Origin: DAHUYF01 sp963789275
GTDB taxonomy: Bacteria; Pseudomonadota; Alphaproteobacteria; ATCC43930; CGMCC-115725
DNA: 64,000 nt
Assembly: GCA_963789275.1 (NCBI GenBank)
Contig: CAWBKF010000033.1
Location: 1 to 64,000 of the forward strand
Direction of reading: 5' to 3'
The position numbers and the translations under genes are program-made. Below, piece after piece: positions 56,785-64,000 of the stretch; positions within the stretch are counted from its first letter, which is position 1; each line of letters begins with the position of its first letter. The notes below the pieces were generated by a model, which saw only the letters and a list, made by a program, of their open reading frames with translations, was not told the origin of the DNA and made no database searches.

Positions 56785-57270
56785 CGCTGCCGCCGGGCCT
56801 TGGCCGCGGCGACGATGCGCCGCGGCCTCTGGATAATCGCCCCTGCGCCGCTCCCAGCCATGGTCTTCCCGCTTTTTCGGCGATGGATCAGGTGAGGCTA
56901 TAGGGCGGTCCCGGCAGCGTCAATCCGCCGCTCCGCGGCGACCGTGGCTGCTGTTTTGCAGCGAACAGGGCATCCACAGATACATATATATAGTATATAG
57001 CACCTAACCAGCGCAGACCGAGATGGGCCCGCGGCTCGGGGCGCCCACGGCCGGCGACAACGCCGCCGCCGCCGCGCTGCCGGGATCGGCGAATTCGGCT
57101 TGCGCCCGACCGGGCCGTCCTTAATAAAGGGCGCCCATGCAGGTCCCCGCTTCGCCGCGGCTCGCCGCTGCCCTGCCGCTGGCAAGGCCGGCGCCGCAAC
57201 CATCGGCCACGCCCCGCCATCCGGACCCGAGGCGTCGTCCCGCCACCCCGTCGGGCGGCGCGGGAGCGTC
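56785..57270. other. 486-bp intergenic region between panE and hpnN
   Basis: An AT-only stretch (ACATATATATAGTATATAG, about 56982-57000) stands out in GC-rich DNA; TTGCAG (56956-56961) 17 bases before GATACA (56979-56984) is a possible promoter towards hpnN. The hpnN frame stays open upstream to about 57100 but without conserved sequence. No RNA gene recognised. Confidence 0.45.
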
Positions 57271-59841
57271 ATGCTCGCACTGATCACCAATCTGGTCGAG
57301 CTCAGCAGGCGCAACGCCGCCGCGGTAACGGTGGTGGTGCTGCTGCTGGCGATTCTCGGCGGCAATTACGCCGCCGGGCATTTCAGCATCGATACCGACA
57401 TCAACAAGCTGATCAATCCCGAGCTGCCCTGGCGCCAGCAGGAGAAGGCGCTGGAGACCGCCTTTCCGCAGAATGTCGACCTGCTGCTTGTCGTTGTCGA
57501 TGCCAGGACCCCCGACGAGGCGGCGGACGGCACCGCCGCGCTGGCGGAGAAGCTCGCCGGCGAGACGGCTCTCTTCAACACCGTGCGGCGTCCCGACGGC
57601 GGCGATTTCTTCCGCAAGAACGGCTTGCTGTTCCTGTCGAAGCAGGAGGTGCAGGACACCGCCGACCAGCTGATCTCGGCGCAGCCGTTGATCGGCACGC
57701 TCGCCGCCGATCCGAGCCTGCGCGGCGTCTTCGACGCGCTCGACCTCGCCGCGCAGGGCGTGATCCATGGCGATATCGAGCCCAAGGAAATCGACGACCC
57801 GCTCGCGACGGTGGCGCGCGCCAGCGCCGCGGCGCTCGAGCGCAAACACCAGCCGATCTCCTGGCAGGGGATGATGACCGGACGCGCGCCCGAGCCGCTC
57901 GAGCTGCGGCGTTTCATACTGACCCAGCCCAAGCTCGACTACAACGACGTCGAGCCCGGCGCTCCCGCCACCGCGGCAATCCACGACGCGGCGCGCCAGC
58001 TCGGCCTCACGCCGGAGAACGGCATGCGCGTACGCGTTACCGGCCCGGTAGCGCTCTCGGACGCCGAATTTTCGACACTCACCAACGGCGCCGGCTTCTC
58101 GACCGCGCTGTCGGTCGGGCTGTTGTGTCTCTGGCTGATGCTGGCGCTGCGCTCGCTGCGCCTCTTCATCGCCATCATCACCACGCTCATCGTCGGCCTC
58201 GTCGCCTGCGGCGTGTTCGCCATCGGGGTGGTCGGGCCGCTCAACCCGATCTCGATCGCGTTCGCCGTGCTGTTCGTCGGTATCGCCGTCGATTTCGGCA
58301 TCCAGTTCAGCGTGCGCTACCGCGACGAGCGCTTCCGCGCCGACAATTTCCCCGCCGCGCTGCGCAGCACCGCCACCAGCATCGGCGGGCCGTTGGCGGT
58401 CGCGGCGCTCGCCGCCGCGGTGGGCTTCTTCTCCTTCGTGCCGACCGACTATACCGGCGTCTCCGAGCTTGGCCTGATCGCCGGCGTCGGCATGCTGCTG
58501 GCGCTGCTGCTGAACCTGACCCTGCTGCCGGCGCTGCTTACGATCCTGCGGCCGCGTGGCGAGCGGCGGCCGGTCGGCTTCGCCCGCGCCGCGCCGCTCG
58601 ACCGCTTCCTGGTCGCGCATCGTCGGCCGGTCATCGCCGGCGCCGCGGTGCTGGCGCTGGCCTGCGTGGCGGTGCTGCCGCATCTGCGCTTCGACTTCAA
58701 CCCGCTGCATCTGCAGAATCCCCATGAGGAAGCGGTGTCGACACTGTTCGACCTGATGTCGGACCCGACCACCACGCCCTATACCATCGACATCCTTACG
58801 CCGTCGGTCGCGCAGGGGGCCGCGATCGGCGAGCGACTCGACGCGCTGCCGGAGGTAGCGCAGGCGATGACCGCGGAGAGCTATGTGCCCGGTGACCAGA
58901 AGGCGAAGCTCGCCATTATCGCGGATGCGGCGCAGCTGCTGGGGCCCACTCTGACCCCGGCACAGGTGAAGCCCGCCCCCAGCGATCAGGAAGTGCTGGC
59001 CGCGATCGCGAGTTGCGCCGCCGATATGAAGGAGGTGGCGTCACGCGGCAGCCAGCCGGCGGCGGCGCTCGCCCAGGCGCTCGACGGCGTCCTGGCCCAG
59101 GGCGCGGCAACGCTGCCCGCGCTTAGGGCCAATGTGGCGCCCGGCATCGAGCGCCGGCTCGACGATCTCCGCCTGTCGCTGCAGGCCGGGCCGGTGACGC
59201 CCAACAGCCTGCCGTCCTCGCTCAGGAGCGAATGGATCGCCGCCGATGGTCGGGCGCGCGTCGAAGTCTTCCCCAAGGGCGACGCGCGCGACAACGAGGT
59301 GCTGCGCCGCTTCGCGGCCGCGGTCGCGGCCATCGCCCCCGATGCCACCGGCACGCCGGTCACGATCCAGGAATCCGCACGCACGGTGACGCACGCCTTC
59401 ATCGTCGCCGGAATCATCGCGCTCGCCACCATCTCCGTGCTGCTGGCGCTGGTGCTGCGGCGGCTGCGGGACGTGCTGCTGGTGCTGGCGCCGCTGCTGC
59501 TGGCGGGCGTGCTGACCCTGGCGACGAGCGTGCTGGCGGGGCTGCCGCTCAATTTCGCCAACATCATCGCGCTGCCGCTGCTGCTCGGCGTCGGCGTCGC
59601 CTTCGATATCTATTTCGTCATGCGCTGGCGCGCCGGCCACAGCGATCTGCTGCAATCGAGCACCGCGCGGGCGATCCTGTTCAGCGCGCTCACCACCGGC
59701 ACCGCCTTCGGCAGCCTGGCGTTGTCGAACCATCCCGGGACCTCCGCGATGGGCACGCTGCTGATGCTGTCGCTGTTCTACACCTTGCTCTGCACCTTCT
59801 TCGTCCTGCCGGCGCTGCTCGGTCCGGTGAAGCAGCGCTGA
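57271..59841 (+). CDS. hpnN: Hopanoid transporter HpnN (RND/MMPL family)
   Basis: An 856-residue inner-membrane RND protein with 12 membrane helices in two halves, each with a large periplasmic domain. N-terminal helix AAAVTVVVLLLAILGGNY then FSIDTDINKLINPELPWRQ, a hallmark of HpnN; SSD-like helices FVGIAVDFGIQFSVRYRDER and LLLGVGVAFDIYFVMRWR. In Rhodopseudomonas HpnN moves hopanoids to the outer membrane. The ATG at 57271 is chosen for the helix position. It converges with hpnK. Confidence 0.93.
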   Translation: MLALITNLVELSRRNAAAVTVVVLLLAILGGNYAAGHFSIDTDINKLINPELPWRQQEKALETAFPQNVDLLLVVVDARTPDEAADGTAALAEKLAGETALFNTVRRPDGGDFFRKNGLLFLSKQEVQDTADQLISAQPLIGTLAADPSLRGVFDALDLAAQGVIHGDIEPKEIDDPLATVARASAAALERKHQPISWQGMMTGRAPEPLELRRFILTQPKLDYNDVEPGAPATAAIHDAARQLGLTPENGMRVRVTGPVALSDAEFSTLTNGAGFSTALSVGLLCLWLMLALRSLRLFIAIITTLIVGLVACGVFAIGVVGPLNPISIAFAVLFVGIAVDFGIQFSVRYRDERFRADNFPAALRSTATSIGGPLAVAALAAAVGFFSFVPTDYTGVSELGLIAGVGMLLALLLNLTLLPALLTILRPRGERRPVGFARAAPLDRFLVAHRRPVIAGAAVLALACVAVLPHLRFDFNPLHLQNPHEEAVSTLFDLMSDPTTTPYTIDILTPSVAQGAAIGERLDALPEVAQAMTAESYVPGDQKAKLAIIADAAQLLGPTLTPAQVKPAPSDQEVLAAIASCAADMKEVASRGSQPAAALAQALDGVLAQGAATLPALRANVAPGIERRLDDLRLSLQAGPVTPNSLPSSLRSEWIAADGRARVEVFPKGDARDNEVLRRFAAAVAAIAPDATGTPVTIQESARTVTHAFIVAGIIALATISVLLALVLRRLRDVLLVLAPLLLAGVLTLATSVLAGLPLNFANIIALPLLLGVGVAFDIYFVMRWRAGHSDLLQSSTARAILFSALTTGTAFGSLALSNHPGTSAMGTLLMLSLFYTLLCTFFVLPALLGPVKQR

Positions 59842-59857
59842 CCCGTCAGGAGACGGG
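59842..59857. terminator. Short hairpin between hpnN and hpnK
   Basis: CCCGTC-AGGA-GACGGG fills the gap between the convergent stops and includes the hpnK stop codon. No T tract. Confidence 0.3.
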
Positions 59858-60706
59858 CGACAGATCGGCGTAGCTGACGAGGTCGATGTCGTTCGCCTCG
59901 ACCAGGGCGCGCAGCCTCGGGCTGACCAGCGCCGCCAGCTCCTCGGCCGGGCGATAGTGCGGCATCGAGCGCCGCAGCGCCGCCGTCTGCGCCACGGCGG
60001 GATGGCAATAAAGCTCGGTGGCCCCCGCCGGCAGCGCCGCGACGAGGCGGAGCATCCGCTCCTCGGTCATGCCGCCGCTCCAGGCGATGCCGAAAAGCTG
60101 ATCATTGAGCGCGAGCCCCTCGCGCCGCATCCGGCGGCGCAGCAAGGCGAGCCAGGGCGCGTAAAGCGGGCGCCGCACGCGGCCGCCTTCGGCGGCAGCG
60201 GCGGCGCGCAGCGGCGCGAAGGGCTCCTCGGGGATCCGCATCGCGCGCAGCCCGAACTCGCGACCGATGCGCAGCATCAGCCCCGCGACGGTCGGATGGA
60301 CATGCATATGGCAATGCGCGTTGACGTGATCGAGCGCGAGGCCGGTGTCGCGGAAGGCGGCGAATTGCGCGCGAATCTCGGCGGCGAGCTGGCGGCGCGC
60401 CGGCGGGCTGAAGAAGAAGCGGCAGCCGGCGCGAACCATGTTGTCGTCGAATCTGCCGGAGGGATCGACGAGATCGGGCACGGTCTCCGGCGGCAGCACC
60501 GGCACCCCGTCCACCAGCGTCACATGAAGCCCGACGCGCAGCCGCGGCAGTCGCTGCGCCAGCGCCACCGCCGCGGCGGCGGCGGGTGCGCCGACCATCA
60601 GGCTGGCGCAGGTAAGAATTCCGTCCCGGCTCGCTTGCTCGACCGCGGCATTGACGGCGTCATCGAGCCCGAAATCGTCGGCGCAGACGATCAGCCGCCG
60701 CCTCAG
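59846..60706 (-). CDS. hpnK: Hopanoid biosynthesis deacetylase HpnK (non-standard CTG start)
   Basis: A 286-residue YdjC/ChbG-like deacetylase. Metal and catalytic residues: Asp pair in IVCADDFGLDDAV, histidines in HVNAHCHMHVHPTV and ELYCHPAV. In Burkholderia it deacetylates the GlcNAc added to bacteriohopanetetrol by HpnI. No ATG, GTG or TTG precedes the conserved LIVCADDFG in frame nearby. A CTG at 60706 overlaps the hpnJ TGA (CTGA), where a coupled ATGA start would be expected. The next ATG would delete the ADDFG motif. Confidence 0.85.
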   Translation of the reverse strand: MRRRLIVCADDFGLDDAVNAAVEQASRDGILTCASLMVGAPAAAAAVALAQRLPRLRVGLHVTLVDGVPVLPPETVPDLVDPSGRFDDNMVRAGCRFFFSPPARRQLAAEIRAQFAAFRDTGLALDHVNAHCHMHVHPTVAGLMLRIGREFGLRAMRIPEEPFAPLRAAAAAEGGRVRRPLYAPWLALLRRRMRREGLALNDQLFGIAWSGGMTEERMLRLVAALPAGATELYCHPAVAQTAALRRSMPHYRPAEELAALVSPRLRALVEANDIDLVSYADLSPVS

Positions 60707-62130
60707 TGCGCCAGCTCCCGCTCGCGCAGGAACTGGAAGAACTCGACGCCCTCGCGCAGCCGGCGCACCATCATCTCGGGGCTCAGCACCATCTCGCCGA
60801 CGATCGAAGCGATCTTGCCGGCGCGGAAATAGAAGCGCTTGTAGAAGACCTCGACCGACTCGAAGATCTCCTCGTGCGAGAGATGCGGATAGTGCAGCGG
60901 GGCGATCTGGATGCCGTGCTCGTCCACGAGGTCGGCGTGATCGGCGTCGAACCAGCCGTTCTCCACCGCCTGCTTGTGCAGGAATGTCCCGGGATAGGGC
61001 GCGGCGAGCGAGACCTGGATGGTGTGCGGATTGATCTCGGTGGCAAAGCGGATGGTCTCCTGGATCGTCGCCTTGGTCTCGCCGGGCAGGCCGAGGATGA
61101 ACGTGCCGTGGATGGTGATGCCGAGCTCGTGGCAATCCTTGGTGAAGCGGCGCGCCACATCGATCAGCATGCCCTTCTTGATGTTGTGCAGGATCTGCTG
61201 GTTGCCGCTCTCGTAGCCGACCAGCAGCAGCCGCAGGCCGTTGTCGCGCAGCACCTTGAGGGTGTCGCGCGGCACGTTGGCCTTGGCGTTGCACGACCAG
61301 GTGACGCCGAGCTTGCCGAGCTCGCGCGCGATCGCCTCGGCGCGCGGCAGGTTGTCGGTGAAGGTGTCGTCGTCGAAGAAGAACTCCTTCACCTGGGGGA
61401 AGTAGTGCTTGGCGAGCCGGATCTCCTCGATGACATGCGCGACGCTGCGCACGCGATAGCGGTGTCCGCCCACCGTCTGCGGCCAGAGGCAGAAGGTGCA
61501 GCGCGACTTGCAGCCCCGGCCGGTATAGAGCGAGAGATAGGGATGCTTGAGATAGCCGATGAAATAGTCCTCGATCTTGAGGTTCTGCTTGTAGACCTCG
61601 GTCACGAAGGGCAGCTGGTCCATGTCCTCGAGGATGGCGCGCTCGCGGTTGTGCACGATCCCGCCCGCCGCGTTGCGATAGCTGAGCCCGTCGATCTCGC
61701 CGAAGGGCTTGCCCTCCGCGACCTCCTTGACAGTGAAATCGAACTCGTTGCGGGCGACGAAGTCGACGGCGGCCGAGGCCTTGAGGCTCTCGTCGGGCTG
61801 GACGGCGACGCGCGCGCCGACGAAACCCACCTTGAGGTTCGGGTTCACGTCGCGCAACGCTTCGGCCACCTTGACGTCGGAGGCGAAGGAGGGGGTCGAG
61901 GTGTGCAGCACGACGAGGTCGTACTCGCGGGCGAGCGGCAGCACCTGATTGAGCGATATCCGCGCCGGCGGCGCATCGATGAGACGGCTGCCCGGAACCA
62001 GGGCGGCAGGCTGGGCGAGCCAGGTCGGGTACCAGAACGAGCGGATCTCACGCCGCGCCTGGTAGCGTGATCCGGCACCGCCGTCGAATCCCTCGTATGA
62101 CGGCGGATGCAGGAACAGGGTCTTCATCAT
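60703..62130 (-). CDS. hpnJ: Hopanoid biosynthesis radical SAM protein HpnJ
   Basis: A 475-residue B12-binding-domain radical SAM enzyme. The [4Fe-4S] motif CKSRCTFC (C-x3-C-x2-C) is in GRGCKSRCTFCLWPQT; the N-terminal region (LVVLHTSTPSF) is cobalamin-domain-like. In Burkholderia HpnJ converts the glucosamine hopanoid to the cyclitol ether. ATGA overlap with hpnI (62127-62130). Confidence 0.94.
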   Translation of the reverse strand: MMKTLFLHPPSYEGFDGGAGSRYQARREIRSFWYPTWLAQPAALVPGSRLIDAPPARISLNQVLPLAREYDLVVLHTSTPSFASDVKVAEALRDVNPNLKVGFVGARVAVQPDESLKASAAVDFVARNEFDFTVKEVAEGKPFGEIDGLSYRNAAGGIVHNRERAILEDMDQLPFVTEVYKQNLKIEDYFIGYLKHPYLSLYTGRGCKSRCTFCLWPQTVGGHRYRVRSVAHVIEEIRLAKHYFPQVKEFFFDDDTFTDNLPRAEAIARELGKLGVTWSCNAKANVPRDTLKVLRDNGLRLLLVGYESGNQQILHNIKKGMLIDVARRFTKDCHELGITIHGTFILGLPGETKATIQETIRFATEINPHTIQVSLAAPYPGTFLHKQAVENGWFDADHADLVDEHGIQIAPLHYPHLSHEEIFESVEVFYKRFYFRAGKIASIVGEMVLSPEMMVRRLREGVEFFQFLRERELAH

Positions 62131-63284
62131 GCCGGCCTATCTCCGTCTAGGATCAACCGGCCATTGCGGCCGATGCGGAAGGTTCGGTCGCGCCAGGCAA
62201 CCGTACGGGTGAAGAAACTAGCGACAAACACCGCAAACGACAACAGATCGCGCCCCGGGATCAGCCAGAGCGGGGTCGGCGCCAGCGCCAGCGCGCGGTC
62301 GACCATCCGCACCATCACGCCCCGGCAAGCGAGCGCCGCGAGCAGCATTGCCGGCGCCGCCACGGGCTGGCCGCCCAGCGCCACCGCCGCCAAGGCCAGC
62401 ACCATGGGCTGCGTCACGACCGAACCAAGGAATCCCGCGGGCGAGATCGCCCGGATGGTGCGTGCCCAGCGCAGCTCGTGGCGGAACAGCGCGGCGAGGC
62501 TGGGTTCCACGATGATGTCGTCGACCACATGGGGCGACAGGACGACCTCGCGGCCGAGGCGGCGGACCGCCGCGCCGAGCGCATGATCATCGGCGAGCGT
62601 ATCGGCGACGGCGGCGAAGCCGCCAATCGCCGCCAGCGTGTCGCTCCTGAGGGCGATGGTCGCGCCGAAGCAGCCGCCGCTCGGCCCCAGCGTTTCCGCC
62701 ACCAGCACCTGCGGCAGGAAGCCGTGGTTGATGTGGAGGGCGGCGAGCCGCGACCAGACGCCGGCAGCCGGCACTCCGCGATAGAGACAAGTGACCAGGC
62801 CGATGGCGGGATCGTGCAGCGGCGCCGTCACCGCGGCGAGATAGCCCGGCGAGACCCGCATGTCACTGTCGGCAATGACGATGAGCTCGTGCCGCGCCGC
62901 CGGCAGCATGTTCTGCAGGTTGGCGACCTTGAGATTGCCGCTCCCTCGCCCGCTCTCGACCACCAGTTTCAGATCGGCGTCGGGGAACTCGGCAATGACG
63001 CGCCGCACCACGGCGATGGCGGGATCGGCGGGATCCTGCACGCCGAAGACGATTTGCCATGACGGATAGTCCTGCCGGCAGAACGAGGCCAGGTTGGCAT
63101 GGAGCTCGGGATCCTCGCCGCACAGCGGCTTCAGCACGCTTACCGGCAAGGACTCCGCAGGATGCGCCGGCATGCGGGCGGCAAAGCGGCGCGCGGCAAC
63201 CCCGGCATAGAGCAGATAGCCGCAGCCCGAAGCGCTTCCGACAAGCAGCAACCATCCAAGAAATGTTAACGAATTGAGGTACAT
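62127..63284 (-). CDS. hpnI: Hopanoid biosynthesis glycosyltransferase HpnI
   Basis: A 385-residue GT2 enzyme of the ceramide-glucosyltransferase type: N-terminal membrane helix (FLGWLLLVGSASGCGYLLY), VSVLKPLCGEDPELHANL, DxD in IADSDMRVSPGYL, the second Asp in DDHALG, RHELRWARTIR as the (Q/R)xxRW motif, and C-terminal helices. It adds N-acetylglucosamine to bacteriohopanetetrol. First gene of hpnI-hpnJ-hpnK, all translationally coupled. ATG 63284 is preferred over a longer form. Confidence 0.94.
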   Translation of the reverse strand: MYLNSLTFLGWLLLVGSASGCGYLLYAGVAARRFAARMPAHPAESLPVSVLKPLCGEDPELHANLASFCRQDYPSWQIVFGVQDPADPAIAVVRRVIAEFPDADLKLVVESGRGSGNLKVANLQNMLPAARHELIVIADSDMRVSPGYLAAVTAPLHDPAIGLVTCLYRGVPAAGVWSRLAALHINHGFLPQVLVAETLGPSGGCFGATIALRSDTLAAIGGFAAVADTLADDHALGAAVRRLGREVVLSPHVVDDIIVEPSLAALFRHELRWARTIRAISPAGFLGSVVTQPMVLALAAVALGGQPVAAPAMLLAALACRGVMVRMVDRALALAPTPLWLIPGRDLLSFAVFVASFFTRTVAWRDRTFRIGRNGRLILDGDRPA

Positions 63285-63427
63285 ACTGAGATCTCGAAAG
63301 TGACTTTGCTCACACCATGACACGAAGGGCCGAGCGCAATGTTAAAATTGCTGTTGCATTCGGCCACCGCATTGTCAACGATGCCGCGGTTTGGGGGCGC
63401 GCGCCCGACGCTCGGGAAAACAATAAC

Positions 63428-64000
63428 ATGAAGCCTGTCCAATCCCTTCTCACCAGCTATCGCGCCGCGGCGCTGCTCCTCGCGAGCGGCATGCTCGCGC
63501 TCGCCGGCTGCGCAACGCCGCCCAGCGACCCCGCCGCCCGGGCCGAGTTCGACAAGACGAACGACCCGTTCGAGCCGGTCAACCGCGAGATCTTCGACTT
63601 CAATCTGTTCATCGATCGCGTCGCGCTGAAACCGATCGCGCAGGGCTACGTCGCGGTTATCCCCGAAGTGGGCCGCGACGCGATCCGCCATTTCCTCGAC
63701 AATCTCGGCGAGCCCATCGTCTTCGCCAACAATCTCCTCCAGGGCCAATTCAAGCGGGCGCACGATACCTTCGCTCGTTTCCTGATGAATACCACATTCG
63801 GCCTCGGCGGCGTGATGGATCTCGCGAGCAAGAACGGCCTGGAGAAGCAGAGCGGCGATTTCGGCCAGACCCTCTACAGCTGGGGCGTGCCGGACGGCCC
63901 CTATCTCGTATTGCCCATCCTGGGCCCCTCCAACCCGCGAGACGGCATCGGCATGGGGGTCGACGGCTATGCCGATCCCTGGGACCGCATCGCCTGCGAA
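63428..64000 (+). CDS. mlaA: MlaA (VacJ) family outer-membrane lipoprotein, 3' end outside the window
   Basis: The first 191 codons of an MlaA protein, running off the window. Lipoprotein signal ends LALAGC; then DPFEPVNREIFDFNLFIDRV, RHFLDNLGEPIVFANNLLQG and FGLGGVMDLASKNGL, the MlaA core. MlaA removes misplaced phospholipid from the outer leaflet. It is divergent from hpnI (143-bp gap); in related genomes such a gene is often followed by hpnM (MlaC-like), which would lie beyond the window. Confidence 0.93.
   Translation, partial: MKPVQSLLTSYRAAALLLASGMLALAGCATPPSDPAARAEFDKTNDPFEPVNREIFDFNLFIDRVALKPIAQGYVAVIPEVGRDAIRHFLDNLGEPIVFANNLLQGQFKRAHDTFARFLMNTTFGLGGVMDLASKNGLEKQSGDFGQTLYSWGVPDGPYLVLPILGPSNPRDGIGMGVDGYADPWDRIACE

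Overview
The window reads as a chromosome segment of a GC-rich Alphaproteobacterium, most like the Rhodospirillales. The evidence is conserved gene order (lptFGD-surA-pdxA-rsmA; fabD-fabG-acpP-fabF-mltG; rpsF-rpsR-rplI then dnaB-alr-radA-cvpA-purF; der-bamB), a DUF2794 gene, a hopanoid-modification cluster (hpnI/J/K/N) and a GANTC/CtrA-like site before dnaB. I cannot name the genus. I see no rRNA or tRNA gene, CRISPR array, prophage or intact transposase.

Layout. 1-8.8 kb is an accessory metabolic region: a gamma-glutamyltransferase divergent from an oxalate/formate-antiporter-like MFS gene with a sigma-54-type promoter; a periplasmic protein joining a carboxypeptidase-regulatory domain, a c-type heme motif and a virginiamycin-B-lyase-like propeller; a DapA-like aldolase with a TPP enzyme; and small genes. 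8.8-34.4 kb is mostly housekeeping: ndk, holC-pepA, two polytopic membrane proteins of unknown function, LPS export, surA, pdxA, rsmA, gmk, yicC, fatty-acid synthesis, and the S6/S18/L9 operon, then OsmC, an aldo/keto reductase and cfa. 34.8-47.5 kb carries dnaB-alr-mlaE-mlaF-radA-cvpA-purF-SDR on the plus strand and der, bamB and a YfgM-like gene on the minus strand. 47.6-57 kb is accessory: DUF2794, an amidase, a three-gene sugar cassette (C-methyltransferase, cytidylyltransferase, PIG-L deacetylase), Ku, a DMT transporter, an MBL-fold protein, a REP-like palindromic element and panE. 57-64 kb holds hpnN, hpnK-hpnJ-hpnI and the start of mlaA.

A common theme is the cell envelope: LPS transport (lptF, lptG, lptD), outer-membrane protein assembly (surA, bamB), phospholipid transport (mlaE, mlaF, mlaA), hopanoid decoration and transport (hpnI/J/K/N), cyclopropane lipids (cfa) and probable surface-sugar enzymes.

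Caveat: ten reading-frame breaks occur in nine genes, including normally essential ones (lptD, rplI, pdxA). Every one is repaired by removing a single base, usually in a short homopolymer or GC repeat. I read them as insertion errors in the sequence and annotate those genes as intact but interrupted. Starts and ends of such genes are given across the break.
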